A stretch of DNA of 64,000 nt, taken from the NCBI RefSeq assembly GCF_003515075.1, contig NZ_QWLV01000003.1, positions 1 through 64,000 of the forward strand, in the 5' to 3' direction. Both the position numbers and the translations under genes were made by a program. Below the pieces are notes generated by a model that saw only the letters and a list, made by a program, of their open reading frames with translations, had not been told where the DNA came from and made no database searches. Source of the stretch: Sphingomonas gilva (GTDB lineage: Bacteria > Pseudomonadota > Alphaproteobacteria > Sphingomonadales > Sphingomonadaceae). Every line of letters starts with the position of its first letter. Positions within the stretch are counted from its first letter, which is position 1. Of this stretch, positions 36,232-44,748 are shown one piece after another.

Positions 36232-36828
36232 TCATGCGACCCTTTCGTTGAGCGATTGCACCCGCGCGCCCCATGATCCGGCGACGATCCGGCTGATCGA
36301 GGCGGCGGCGACGTCGAAGCGGTGGATCGCGTCGAGCGACAGCCCCAATATGTGGGCGACGACCGCGCGGATGATGTCGCAATGGGTGACCATCGCCACG
36401 GTGCGCTCGGGGTGCGCGCGCGACACGTCCTCGATATGGGCGACCGCCCGCGCCTGCGCCGCCGCCATCGCCTCGCCGCCGGGCGCGGCGGCGGTCGAGC
36501 GCCTTTCGTTCCATTCCCGCCACGCCGCGTCCTGCGCGAGGTCGGCGAAGGCGCGGCCGCTCCATGCGCCGAAGTCGATCTCGTCGAGCGCGTCCGCCTG
36601 CGCGCACCGCGTTCCGGCGGCCGCCGCGATGATCGCGGCGGTCTCGCGCGCGCGCTGGACCGGGCTGGTCTGCACGAGATGGAGCGCCTCGCCCGCAAGG
36701 CTCCGGCCGAGCCGCACCGCTTGCGCGCGGCCGTCTTCGGACAGCGCCAGGCCCGGCGCCCGGCCGGACAAGACCGTCCCGAGATGGGCGTGCGGGGCAT
36801 GGCGGATCAGCAGGATCGTTGCCGTCAC
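36232..36828 (-). CDS. Histidine phosphatase family protein
   Basis: This 198-residue phosphoglycerate-mutase-like phosphatase has the phosphohistidine motif LLIRHAPHAHLG near the N-terminus, in RHA rather than RHG form. It also has the second Arg in SPVQRARETA, the Glu in EIDFGAWSG and the second His in MVTHCDIIRA. The start is uncertain: GTG 36828 fits the family length and has GAGGGA upstream; ATG 36876 would add 16 residues. It probably dephosphorylates a sugar phosphate or similar small molecule. It is directly upstream of the glycosidase gene. Confidence 0.82.
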   Translation of the reverse strand: MTATILLIRHAPHAHLGTVLSGRAPGLALSEDGRAQAVRLGRSLAGEALHLVQTSPVQRARETAAIIAAAAGTRCAQADALDEIDFGAWSGRAFADLAQDAAWREWNERRSTAAAPGGEAMAAAQARAVAHIEDVSRAHPERTVAMVTHCDIIRAVVAHILGLSLDAIHRFDVAAASISRIVAGSWGARVQSLNERVA

Positions 36829-36938
36829 GGCGGTGCATTCCCTCGCTGGAGACAAGTGTCGGAACAGGATCAACAAAGATCCTCACACGACATTGTTCCA
36901 ATAAAAACTGCGAAAAATGCCTGAATGGGGGAACGAAG

Positions 36939-36998
36939 ATGAAGAAGAAGCATTGGCAGAAACCGTTGCTTAAAGATTTTCCGGGGGATTTATACTAA
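36939..36998 (+). CDS. Possible 19-residue peptide upstream of the glycosyltransferase operon
   Basis: ATG 36939 with GGGGGA 6 nt upstream opens a 19-codon frame ending in TAA and encoding MKKKHWQKPLLKDFPGDLY. The AT-rich codons differ from the neighbourhood. It could be a leader peptide, a short secreted or modified peptide, or chance. The W-x-x-P-x-L spacing recalls RiPP leader motifs, but no RiPP enzyme is present. Support is limited to its ribosome site and position. Confidence 0.25.
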   Translation: MKKKHWQKPLLKDFPGDLY

Positions 36999-37041
36999 CG
37001 CAGGTTACTTTACTCCATGATTTATAACATGAGTTACTTTG
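36966..37041 (+). promoter_or_regulatory. Likely promoter region of the glycosyltransferase operon
   Basis: TTGCTT (36966-36971) and TATACT (36991-36996) are 19 nt apart, a slightly long but usable promoter spacing. Downstream, GTTACTTT occurs twice (37004-37011, 37033-37040), 29 nt apart, flanking TTTATAA. The area is by far the most AT-rich near here. A regulator bound to the direct repeats is plausible. Confidence 0.35.
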
Positions 37042-37072
37042 GATTATCTTAAATATACAAGGACGTGACGAT

Positions 37073-38188
37073 ATGGCGGAGCGGGTAGTCGTAACCGGCG
37101 GGGCGGGATTCATTGGGCGCGCGGTGTGCGCCGAGCTGTTGCGGCGGGGGAAGAATGTGCGCGTCCTCGACAGCCTGATCCCGCAGGTGCACGGCGATTG
37201 CGACAGGCCCGCGGGGCTCTCCGCCGACGTCGAACTGATCCGCGGCGACGTGCGCAACGGCGACGTCGTCGCCCAGGTGCTCAAAAGTGCGGACGCCGTC
37301 ATCCACCTCGCCGCCGAGGTGGGCGTCGGCCAGTCGATGTACGAGGTCGAGCGCTACACCTCGGTCAACGATGTCGGCACGGCGGTGTTGTTCGAACGGC
37401 TGATCGACCGGCCGGTCCGCCGCGTCGTCACCGCATCCTCGATGAGCATCTATGGCGAGGGGCTGTACCGCGACGTCGCCGGCAACCTGATCGAGGACGC
37501 CGCCCGCGGCGCGCTGCGCGACGGCCAGCAGCGCTGGGACCCGGTCGATGCGGACGGCGCTCCGCTGGAGCCCGTGCCGACGCCCGAGTGGAAGCGCCCC
37601 AGCCTCGCCTCGATCTATGCGCTGGGCAAGTTCGTGCAGGAACGGATCACCCACATCATGGGCGCGCCCTACGCCATGGAAAGCGTCTGCCTGCGGCTGT
37701 TCAACGTCTATGGCCCCGGCCAGGCGCTCTCCAATCCCTATACCGGGGTCCTCGCGATCTTCGCCTCGCGCCTGCTCAACCGCCAGCCGCCGATGATCTT
37801 CGAAGACGGCGAGCAGCGGCGCGATTTCGTCCATGTCAGCGACGTCGCGCGCGCCTTCGCCGACGCGCTCGACCTGCCGCGGGCGGGCGGGGGCACGTTC
37901 AACATCGGATCGGGCCGGGACCGTTCGGTGAAGGAAGTCGCGGCCGCGCTGGCGGGTGCGATGGGCTGCGGCGAGATCGCGCCGGAGGTGGTCGGCAAGG
38001 CCCGCACCGGGGACATCCGCCATTGCTTCTGCGACACGACGTTGGCGCGGGATGAGCTCGGCTTCACCGCCGCGACGGACTTCACGCAAGGGCTGGCCGA
38101 ACTGGCGCAATGGGTCGCCGAACAGACCGCCGACGATCGCATCGGCGAAGCGCGAGCCGAGCTCGAACGGCGGGGGCTGGTCGCATGA
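37073..38188 (+). CDS. NAD-dependent sugar epimerase/dehydratase
   Basis: This 371-residue extended SDR acts on nucleotide-sugars. It has GGAGFIG at residues 9-15, a substrate-binding Ser region TASSMSIYG, and the catalytic YALGK at about 182-186. LFNVYGPGQALSNPYTGV and EDGEQRRDFVHVSDVA are typical of UDP-glucose 4-epimerase-like enzymes. An insertion of about 35 residues precedes the YxxxK. AAGGA is upstream of the ATG. It is the first gene of the seven-gene overlapping operon; its stop overlaps the next start by 4 nt. Confidence 0.9.
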   Translation: MAERVVVTGGAGFIGRAVCAELLRRGKNVRVLDSLIPQVHGDCDRPAGLSADVELIRGDVRNGDVVAQVLKSADAVIHLAAEVGVGQSMYEVERYTSVNDVGTAVLFERLIDRPVRRVVTASSMSIYGEGLYRDVAGNLIEDAARGALRDGQQRWDPVDADGAPLEPVPTPEWKRPSLASIYALGKFVQERITHIMGAPYAMESVCLRLFNVYGPGQALSNPYTGVLAIFASRLLNRQPPMIFEDGEQRRDFVHVSDVARAFADALDLPRAGGGTFNIGSGRDRSVKEVAAALAGAMGCGEIAPEVVGKARTGDIRHCFCDTTLARDELGFTAATDFTQGLAELAQWVAEQTADDRIGEARAELERRGLVA

Positions 38189-39249
38189 AGGCGGATCGCG
38201 ATCTTCGTCCGGTCCTGATCACCGGCGGCGCCGGATTCATCGGCGCGAACCTTGCCGATCGGCTCGCCAGCGCCGGCCACCGCGTCCTCCTCTACGATGC
38301 GCTCGCCCGGCCGGGCGTGGAGCGCAATGTCGATTGGCTGCGCGCGCGCCATCGCGGGCAGATCGATCTCAGGATCGTTGACATTCGCGAAGAGGCGCCG
38401 TTGTCGGCGGCGGTCGGCCAGGCAAAGGCGGTGTTCCATTTCGCCGCGCAGGTGGCGGTGACGACCAGCCTTTCCGACCCGATTGACGATTTCGAGACGA
38501 ACGCCGCCGGCACGCTGCGCCTGCTCGAGGCCGTGCGGCGGCACGCGCCGGAGACGCCGCTGATCTTCGCATCGACCAACAAGGTCTATGGCGATCTCGC
38601 CGATCTGGAGCTTGCGCTGACGCCCGGCGGCTATCGCCCGCTCGATCGGCGGATCGCTGAGAATGGCGTCGCGGAGCAACGCCCGCTCGATTTCCACAGC
38701 CCTTATGGCTGCTCGAAGGGCGCGGCCGACCAATATGTGCTGGATTATGCGCGGAGCTACGGCCTGCGCACCGCGGTGATGCGGATGAGCTGCATCTACG
38801 GCCAGCGGCAGATGGGGAACGAGGACCAGGGCTGGGTCGCGCATTTCCTGATCCGCGCGCTCAGGGGCGAGCCGATCACGCTCTACGGCGACGGCCATCA
38901 GGTGCGCGATATCCTCGACGTGTCCGACGCGGTCGACGCCTATCTCGCCGCCTGGGCGCATATCGACCGGATCGCCGGCCAGGCGCTCAACCTGGGCGGC
39001 GGCCCCCGGAACGCGGTGAGCCTGCGCACGCTTATCGCCCATATCGGCCGCCTGATCGGCAGCGAGGTCGAGCTGCGGCAAGCCCCCTGGCGCAAGGGCG
39101 ATCAGCACTGGTTCGTCGCCGACAGCCGGGCGGCGCGGGCCGCATTAGGCCTGGCCGAACCGCGCGCCTGGCGCGAAGGCGTCGCGGATCTGGCCGCCTG
39201 GCTGACCGACGAACATGCCGAGGTCTCGGCTCAGGTGGCGGCGCAATGA
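38185..39249 (+). CDS. NAD-dependent epimerase (CDP-paratose 2-epimerase-like)
   Basis: This 354-residue extended SDR has GGAGFIG at residues 14-20, FASTNKVYGDL, and the catalytic YGCSK at about 173-177. The STNKVYG block and SCIYGQRQMGNEDQGWVAHF are those of RfbE/CDP-paratose or CDP-tyvelose 2-epimerases, which act on deoxysugar nucleotides; the substrate here is not proved. The ATG overlaps the preceding stop by 4 nt. No CDP-sugar synthesis genes are visible in the window. Confidence 0.87.
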   Translation: MKADRDLRPVLITGGAGFIGANLADRLASAGHRVLLYDALARPGVERNVDWLRARHRGQIDLRIVDIREEAPLSAAVGQAKAVFHFAAQVAVTTSLSDPIDDFETNAAGTLRLLEAVRRHAPETPLIFASTNKVYGDLADLELALTPGGYRPLDRRIAENGVAEQRPLDFHSPYGCSKGAADQYVLDYARSYGLRTAVMRMSCIYGQRQMGNEDQGWVAHFLIRALRGEPITLYGDGHQVRDILDVSDAVDAYLAAWAHIDRIAGQALNLGGGPRNAVSLRTLIAHIGRLIGSEVELRQAPWRKGDQHWFVADSRAARAALGLAEPRAWREGVADLAAWLTDEHAEVSAQVAAQ

Positions 39250-40355
39250 GCGGAGGCCGCGCGCCGCCTATCCTCATCACCGCGGACGCCGTGGGCGGCG
39301 TCTGGCAATATTCCGTCGATCTGGCAGGCGAGCTGGCTCTGCTGGGCTATGATCCGATGATCGCCGTTCTCGGCCCGCCGCCATCGCCCGCGCAGCTCGA
39401 ATCGGCGGGCGACGTCAGCATCGTCCCTACCGGCCTTCCGCTTGATTGGCTGGTCGACGGACCAGATCCGGTCCGCGAGGGCGCGACTGCGATCGCACGG
39501 CTGGCGCGCGATGCGGGCGCCGATCTGGTCCAGCTCAACATGCCGACGCTCGCCGCGTTCGGCGGGTTCGGCCAGCCGACCGTCGCGGTGGCGCACGGCT
39601 GCGTCGCAACCTGGTGGCAAGCCACCCGTCAAACCCGGCTCGGCACCGGCTTCGCCTGGCATGCGCGGCTGACGCGCCGCGGGTTGAAAGCGGTCGATCG
39701 GGTGGTTGCGCCGAGCGCCGCGCATGCCGAGGCGGTAAGGGCGCGCTACCGTCTCGGCCAGTCGCCGGACGTGGTGCACAACGGCCGGCGACCGGCCCGA
39801 ACCGCGCTGGCGCCGGCGCCCGCAAAGGGCGCCTTCACGGCGGGGCGCTTGTGGGACGAAGCCAAGAACATGCGGCTGCTCGATCGGGTGGCGGGGCGTC
39901 TGTCGGCGCCGTTTCGCGCCGCCGGCGATACGATCGCGCCGCACGGCGAGCGGTTCGAGGCCGCGCACCTCCAACTTCGCGGTCAGCTCGGAGAGAGCGC
40001 GATGCGCGCCGAACTGGCCGCGCGGCCGGTCTTCGTCTCGGCGGCGCTGTTCGAGCCATTCGGGCTGGCGGTGCTGGAAGCGGCGGCCGCCGGTTGTCCG
40101 CTGGTCCTGTCCGACATTCCGACCTTCCGCGAGCTGTGGGACGGCGCGGCGCGCTTCGTTCCGGCCGAGGACGAGGCCGGCTTCGCGCACGCGATCGGAA
40201 AGCTGATCGGGAACCCGGCCGGCAGCGCGCGCCTGGGGCGCGCCGCCCGGGAGCGCGCAGCCAGCTACACCAGCCGCGCCATGGCCGCCGGCATGGCGCG
40301 CATCTTCGCCGAACTCGGCGTGCCGGGCGCGCCTTCGGCCAGGATGGCGGCATGA
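39246..40355 (+). CDS. Glycosyltransferase family 4 protein
   Basis: This 369-residue GT-B retaining glycosyltransferase has a glycine-rich N-terminal loop (TADAVGGVWQYSVDLAGEL), a central VVAPSAAHAEAV linker and the E-x7-E donor site in FEPFGLAVLEAAAAGCPLV (about residues 275-293). It is likely cytoplasmic or membrane-associated and transfers a sugar from a nucleotide donor. It is the third gene in the overlapping operon, with ATGA junctions on both sides. Confidence 0.88.
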   Translation: MSGGRAPPILITADAVGGVWQYSVDLAGELALLGYDPMIAVLGPPPSPAQLESAGDVSIVPTGLPLDWLVDGPDPVREGATAIARLARDAGADLVQLNMPTLAAFGGFGQPTVAVAHGCVATWWQATRQTRLGTGFAWHARLTRRGLKAVDRVVAPSAAHAEAVRARYRLGQSPDVVHNGRRPARTALAPAPAKGAFTAGRLWDEAKNMRLLDRVAGRLSAPFRAAGDTIAPHGERFEAAHLQLRGQLGESAMRAELAARPVFVSAALFEPFGLAVLEAAAAGCPLVLSDIPTFRELWDGAARFVPAEDEAGFAHAIGKLIGNPAGSARLGRAARERAASYTSRAMAAGMARIFAELGVPGAPSARMAA

Positions 40356-41464
40356 AGATCGTCTATTTCACCCATTCGCTCGCCTCCTGCTGGAATCACG
40401 GCAATGCGCATTTCGTCCGCGGCATCCTGAGCGAGCTGACCTTGCGCGGCCATGACGTGCTGGCTTGCGAGCCGGAAAATGGCTGGAGCCTGTCCAACCT
40501 GATCGCCGATCATGGCGAGGCGGGGCTGGCGGCCTTCCGCACCGCCTATCCCGAACTGCGTCTGCACAGCTTCGCCGCCGACGATCCGCTGGAGGCGATG
40601 GTGGGCGACGCCGATCTGGTCATCGTCCACGAATGGAACGCCGCCGATCTGGTCGCCGAGCTCGGCCGCATGCGCCGAAAAGGCGCGGGCTTCACGCTGC
40701 TGTTCCACGATACCCACCACCGCGCGGTCAGTGCGCCCGAGCAGATGCGCGCCTATGATCTGGAGGGCTATGACGGCGTGCTGGCGTTCGGCGCGGCGCT
40801 GGCGGAGGTTTATCGCGGATGGGGCTGGGGGGATCGCGCCTGGGTGTGGCACGAGGCCGCGGACACCCGGCGTTTCCGGCCGCGCGTCACCGACGATCCT
40901 CCCCATGACCTGATCTGGATCGGCAACTGGGGCGACGGCGAGCGCGAGACCGAGCTGGAAACCTTCCTGCTCGCGCCGGCCCGCGCCGCCAATCTTCGCC
41001 TCGACATCTATGGCGTGCGCTATCCGCCCGAGGCGCTGGAGATGCTCGGCCGCTACGGCGCGCGCTATCATGGCTGGGCGCCCAACGCGGTGGCGCCGGC
41101 GCTGTTTTCGCAACACCTCGCGACCGTGCACGTGCCGCGCCGCTTCTATGCCGAAATGCTGCCCGGCATTCCCACCATCCGCATGTTCGAGGCGCTGGCC
41201 TGCGGCATTCCGCTCGCCTCCGCGCCGTGGGAGGACAGCGAGGGGCTGTTCCGCGCCGGCGCCGACTATCTCCTCGCCCGCGACGGCGCCGAGATGACCC
41301 GCCACCTCAAGCTGCTGCGCCACGACCATGCGCTGCGCGCGCAGCTTGCCGCCAACGGGATCGAGACGATCCGCGCCCGCCACAGCTGCGCCCACCGCGT
41401 CGATGAGCTCATGACCATCGTCGAGAAGCTGCGCCCGACCCTTGAAGTGAGGACATTCGCGTGA
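40352..41464 (+). CDS. CgeB-like glycosyltransferase 1
   Basis: This 370-residue GT-B type protein of the CgeB-like group has the N-terminal loop FTHSLASCWNHGNAHFVRGI shared with the next two genes. The C-terminal donor domain includes GWAPNAVAPALFSQHLATVH and RMFEALACGIPLASAPW (about residues 275-291). CgeB of Bacillus is linked to spore surface glycosylation; that comparison gives only a general class. Three related enzymes in a row suggest stepwise building of a short glycan. Confidence 0.82.
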   Translation: MKIVYFTHSLASCWNHGNAHFVRGILSELTLRGHDVLACEPENGWSLSNLIADHGEAGLAAFRTAYPELRLHSFAADDPLEAMVGDADLVIVHEWNAADLVAELGRMRRKGAGFTLLFHDTHHRAVSAPEQMRAYDLEGYDGVLAFGAALAEVYRGWGWGDRAWVWHEAADTRRFRPRVTDDPPHDLIWIGNWGDGERETELETFLLAPARAANLRLDIYGVRYPPEALEMLGRYGARYHGWAPNAVAPALFSQHLATVHVPRRFYAEMLPGIPTIRMFEALACGIPLASAPWEDSEGLFRAGADYLLARDGAEMTRHLKLLRHDHALRAQLAANGIETIRARHSCAHRVDELMTIVEKLRPTLEVRTFA

Positions 41465-42549
41465 AGATCGCCTTCTACGGATCGAGCCTGCTATCGTCCT
41501 ACTGGAACGGGGCGGCGACCTATTATCGCGGCATCCTGCGCGATCTCGCCGCTCGCGGGCACGCCATCACCTTCTACGAGCCCGATGCGTTCGACCGTCA
41601 GCAGCACCGCGACATCGATCCCCCGGACTGGGCGCGCGTCGTCGTCTACCCGGCGCGCGAGGACGCCATGCGCGCGGTGGTGGCGGAGGCGGCGAACGCC
41701 GATGTCGTGATCAAGGCCAACGGCGTCGGCGTGTTCGACCGCGAACTGCTGGAGGGCGCGATCGAGCATGCCGCGCCGCACGCACTGAAGATCTTCTGGG
41801 ATGTCGATGCCGCCGCGACGCTCGACGAGATGCGCGCCGACGCAGCGCACCCGGTACGCCGCGCGCTGCCTGATCTCGACATGGTGCTGACCTATGGCGG
41901 CGGTCCGCCGGTCATCGACGCCTATCGCCGCTTCGGCGCGGCCTCCTGCGTGCCGATCTACAACGCGCTCGACCCCTCCACCCATTTCCCGGTGGCGCCC
42001 GATCCGCGCTTCGCCGCCGATCTCGCCTTTCTCGGCAACCGTTTGCCCGACCGCGAGGCGCGCGTGGAGCAGTTCTTCCTGGAGCCGGCGGCGGCGCTTG
42101 CCGGGCGGCGCTTCCTGATCGGCGGCAACGGGTGGGAGGGCAAGGCGATGCCGGCGAATGTCCGCCACCTGGGCCATGTCTATACCGCCGACCACAACGC
42201 CTTCAACGCCTCGCCGCTCGCCGTGCTCAACATCGCGCGCGACAGCATGGCGGCGGTCGGTTTCTCCCCCGCGACACGCGTGTTCGAGGCGGCCGGCGCC
42301 GCGGCATGCCTGATCACCGACGCATGGGAGGGGATCGAGCTGTTCCTCACACCCGGAGAGGAGGTGCTGGTCGCGCGCGACGGGCAGGATGTGGCCGAGC
42401 AGCTCGCCGCGCTGACGCCCCTGCGAGCCGAGGCCATCGGCCGCGCCGCGCTGGCCCGCGTGCTCGCCGAGCACACCTATCGGCGTCGCGGGAAAGAGGT
42501 CGATGCGCTCCTCGCCCGCCATGCTGCGCGCGCGCGGGAAGCGGCATGA
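41461..42549 (+). CDS. CgeB-like glycosyltransferase 2
   Basis: This 362-residue protein is related to its neighbours on both sides. The N-terminal loop is YGSSLLSSYWNGAATYYRGI, the donor-side block LGHVYTADHNAFNASPLAVLN and the acidic end RVFEAAGAAACLITDAWEG (about residues 276-294). It starts with GTG, overlapping the upstream stop as GTGA; all other operon junctions use ATGA. The acceptor is unknown. A DVDAAAT segment near 120 precedes the inter-domain linker. Confidence 0.82.
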   Translation: MKIAFYGSSLLSSYWNGAATYYRGILRDLAARGHAITFYEPDAFDRQQHRDIDPPDWARVVVYPAREDAMRAVVAEAANADVVIKANGVGVFDRELLEGAIEHAAPHALKIFWDVDAAATLDEMRADAAHPVRRALPDLDMVLTYGGGPPVIDAYRRFGAASCVPIYNALDPSTHFPVAPDPRFAADLAFLGNRLPDREARVEQFFLEPAAALAGRRFLIGGNGWEGKAMPANVRHLGHVYTADHNAFNASPLAVLNIARDSMAAVGFSPATRVFEAAGAAACLITDAWEGIELFLTPGEEVLVARDGQDVAEQLAALTPLRAEAIGRAALARVLAEHTYRRRGKEVDALLARHAARAREAA

Positions 42550-43625
42550 AGCTCGTCGTCCTCGGCCTCAGCCTGTCCTCCTCCTGGGGGAACGGCCACG
42601 CCACGACCTGGCGCGCGCTGCTGAAGGCGTTCGCCCGGCGCGGGCACGACGTCCTGTTCCTCGAGCGGACAGCCCGCTGGTATGCCGACCACCGCGACCT
42701 CGCCGATCCCGATTATTGCCGCCTCGCCTTCTACGACGACCCGGCCGAGCTGGAGGGTTGGGCGGACGAGATCGGCAGCGCCGAGGCGGTGATCGTCGGC
42801 TCCTATGTCCCGGACGGGATTGCCGTCGGCCGCTGGGTGCAGCGCCATGCGCGCGGCGTCGCCGCCTTCTACGACATCGACACGCCCGTCACGCTCGCCA
42901 GGCTGGCGGCGGACGACTGCGCCTATCTCGATCGGCCGCTCGTCCGCGGATACGATCTCTACCTGTCGTTCACCGGCGGCCCGACGCTGGAGCGGCTGGA
43001 GCGGGCGTTCGGCGCTCCGCGCGCCCGCGCGCTCTACTGCTCGGTCGATCCCGATATCTATCGGCCGCTGCCGGCGCCCAGGCGCTGGGACCTTTCCTAT
43101 CTCGGAACCTATAGCGCCGATCGGCAGCCGACGCTCGACCGGCTGCTGATCGACGTCGCGCGGCGGCTGCCGGAACGGCGCTTCGCCGTCGCCGGCCCAC
43201 AATATCCGGCCGACATCGCCTGGCCGGACAATGTCGAGCGGATCGACCACCTGCCGCCGGCGGGCCATCCCGCCTTCTATTCGGCCTCGCGCTTCACGCT
43301 CAACGTGACCCGCGCCGACATGATCGCGGCGGGCTGGTCGCCCTCGGTGCGCCTGTTCGAGGCGGCGGCCTGCGGCACGCCGATCATCTCCGACCGCTGG
43401 CCGGGGATCGAGGACCTGTTCGCACCCGGAAGAGAGATCATCCTCGCCGACGGCGGCGACGCGGTCGTCGCCGCGCTCGCTGGCGACGCCGCCCGGATCG
43501 GCGAAGCGGCGCGCGCCCGCGTCCTCGGCGCGCACACCGCCGGGCACCGGGCGGCCGAGCTGGAAAATGCGCTCGAGCAGGCGGGAGCCCACACCTCAAC
43601 GCTCATCCAGAAGGAGATCGCATGA
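42546..43625 (+). CDS. CgeB-like glycosyltransferase 3
   Basis: This 359-residue third member of the CgeB-like series has the loop LGLSLSSSWGNGHATTWRAL at residues 7-26, DIDTPVTLARL near 115 and the C-terminal RLFEAAACGTPIISDRWPG (about 277-295). All three CgeB-like genes keep the S-x-W-x-N-G-x-A core at the N-terminus, which indicates duplication followed by divergence within the operon. The 3' end overlaps the decarboxylase gene by 4 nt. Confidence 0.82.
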   Translation: MKLVVLGLSLSSSWGNGHATTWRALLKAFARRGHDVLFLERTARWYADHRDLADPDYCRLAFYDDPAELEGWADEIGSAEAVIVGSYVPDGIAVGRWVQRHARGVAAFYDIDTPVTLARLAADDCAYLDRPLVRGYDLYLSFTGGPTLERLERAFGAPRARALYCSVDPDIYRPLPAPRRWDLSYLGTYSADRQPTLDRLLIDVARRLPERRFAVAGPQYPADIAWPDNVERIDHLPPAGHPAFYSASRFTLNVTRADMIAAGWSPSVRLFEAAACGTPIISDRWPGIEDLFAPGREIILADGGDAVVAALAGDAARIGEAARARVLGAHTAGHRAAELENALEQAGAHTSTLIQKEIA

Positions 43626-44635
43626 TGCGCGCGGACAATCCGAAGCTGACGCTGGTGGCCGGCGGTGCGGGCTTCATCGGCTCGCATCTCTGCCAGGCGC
43701 TGCTCGATCGAGGCGATCACGTCATCTGCCTGGACAATCTGCAGACGGCGAATCCGGACAATCTCGGCGAGCTGGAGCGCAACCCGCGCTTCGAGTTCGT
43801 CGAGGGCGACGTCATCCAGCCGCTTCCGCCGGGCATCATCGCGCGCGCCGGCCGCATTCGGCGCATCTACAATCTCGCCTGCGCAGCCTCGCCGCCGCAC
43901 TATCAGGCCGACCCCGAGCATACGATGCTGACCAACGTGATCGGCACCGACCACCTGCTGCGCCTGGCCGAGATGTCGGGCGCGCGCTTCCTGCTCACAT
44001 CCACCAGCGAGGTCTATGGCGATCCCGAGATGCACCCGCAGCGCGAGGATTATCGCGGCTGGGTGAACTGCACCGGCCCGCGTGCCTGCTATGACGAAGG
44101 CAAGCGCGCGGCGGAAGCGATGGCGTTCGACTTTGCGAGGATGAACCGGGCCGAGATCCGCGTCGCGCGCATCTTCAACACCTACGGCCCGCACATGAAC
44201 CCAGACGACGGGCGGGTGGTGTCGAACCTGATCTGCCAGGCGCTCACGGGCTCGCCGATCACGCTCTACGGCGACGGATCGCAGACGCGCAGCTTCTGCT
44301 ACGTCACGGACATGGTCGAAGGCCTGATGCGATTGATGGAGAGCGATATCGACGGGCGCGAGCCGGTCAATCTCGGCAATCCGGAGGAGTTCACCATATC
44401 GGTATTGCTGGAGGTCGTCCGCGACATCATTCCGACGCGCGCGGCGGTGCAATATCTCGCCCTTCCGATCGACGATCCTCGGCGGCGCAAGCCGGACATC
44501 GGCCGCGCCCGCCTGTTGCTGCGCTGGGAACCGCAGACGCCGCTTGCGGCGGGCATCGCCAAGACCGCGGCCTGGTTCGCCGGTCAGCTCGACACGGAAA
44601 AGCTCCGGATCAAGGAGCGCGTGATCGCCGCGTGA
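43622..44635 (+). CDS. UDP-glucuronate decarboxylase (UDP-xylose synthase)
   Basis: This 337-residue extended SDR oxidises and decarboxylates UDP-glucuronate to UDP-xylose. The features that separate UXS from other epimerases are present: TSTSEVYGDP (126-135), GPRACYDEGKRAAE with Y157 and K161, RIFNTYGPHMNPDDGRVVSN, and DDPRRRKPDI near 280. It supplies a pentose donor, so xylose or a derivative is probably one of the sugars added by the operon's transferases. It is the last gene of the overlapping chain. Confidence 0.93.
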   Translation: MMRADNPKLTLVAGGAGFIGSHLCQALLDRGDHVICLDNLQTANPDNLGELERNPRFEFVEGDVIQPLPPGIIARAGRIRRIYNLACAASPPHYQADPEHTMLTNVIGTDHLLRLAEMSGARFLLTSTSEVYGDPEMHPQREDYRGWVNCTGPRACYDEGKRAAEAMAFDFARMNRAEIRVARIFNTYGPHMNPDDGRVVSNLICQALTGSPITLYGDGSQTRSFCYVTDMVEGLMRLMESDIDGREPVNLGNPEEFTISVLLEVVRDIIPTRAAVQYLALPIDDPRRRKPDIGRARLLLRWEPQTPLAAGIAKTAAWFAGQLDTEKLRIKERVIAA

Positions 44636-44671
44636 CGGCGGTGCGCCTGATCTAAAAAAATCCGTCCGGTT

Positions 44672-44698
44672 TGTCGATTTCGGCGAAGCTCGTCCGTC
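44672..44698 (+). promoter_or_regulatory. ECF42-type promoter
   Basis: TGTCGA (44672-44677), 17 nt, CGTC (44695-44698). As I recall, ECF42 sigma factors recognise TGTCGA at -35 with CGTC or CGAC-like -10 sequences. The predicted start of transcription is about 45 nt before the DGPF gene at 44749, and an ECF42-like sigma factor is encoded right after that gene. I see no equally good match upstream of the sigma gene itself. Confidence 0.6.
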
Positions 44699-44748
44699 GT
44701 CAGGGTACGAGACCGCTGATGGGCTCGATGAACCGAAGGAGACGAGAC

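Noticed and set aside
36939..36998. Lasso-peptide or other RiPP precursor
   Set aside because: No core region follows the leader-like motif, the L-to-G spacing is off by one, and no maturation enzyme is nearby; retained only as an unassigned short frame.
44636..44662. Terminator after the UDP-glucuronate decarboxylase gene
   Set aside because: CGCCG-CGTGA-CGGCG is a weak stem over the stop codon, and the following run is A rather than T on the transcribed sense strand.
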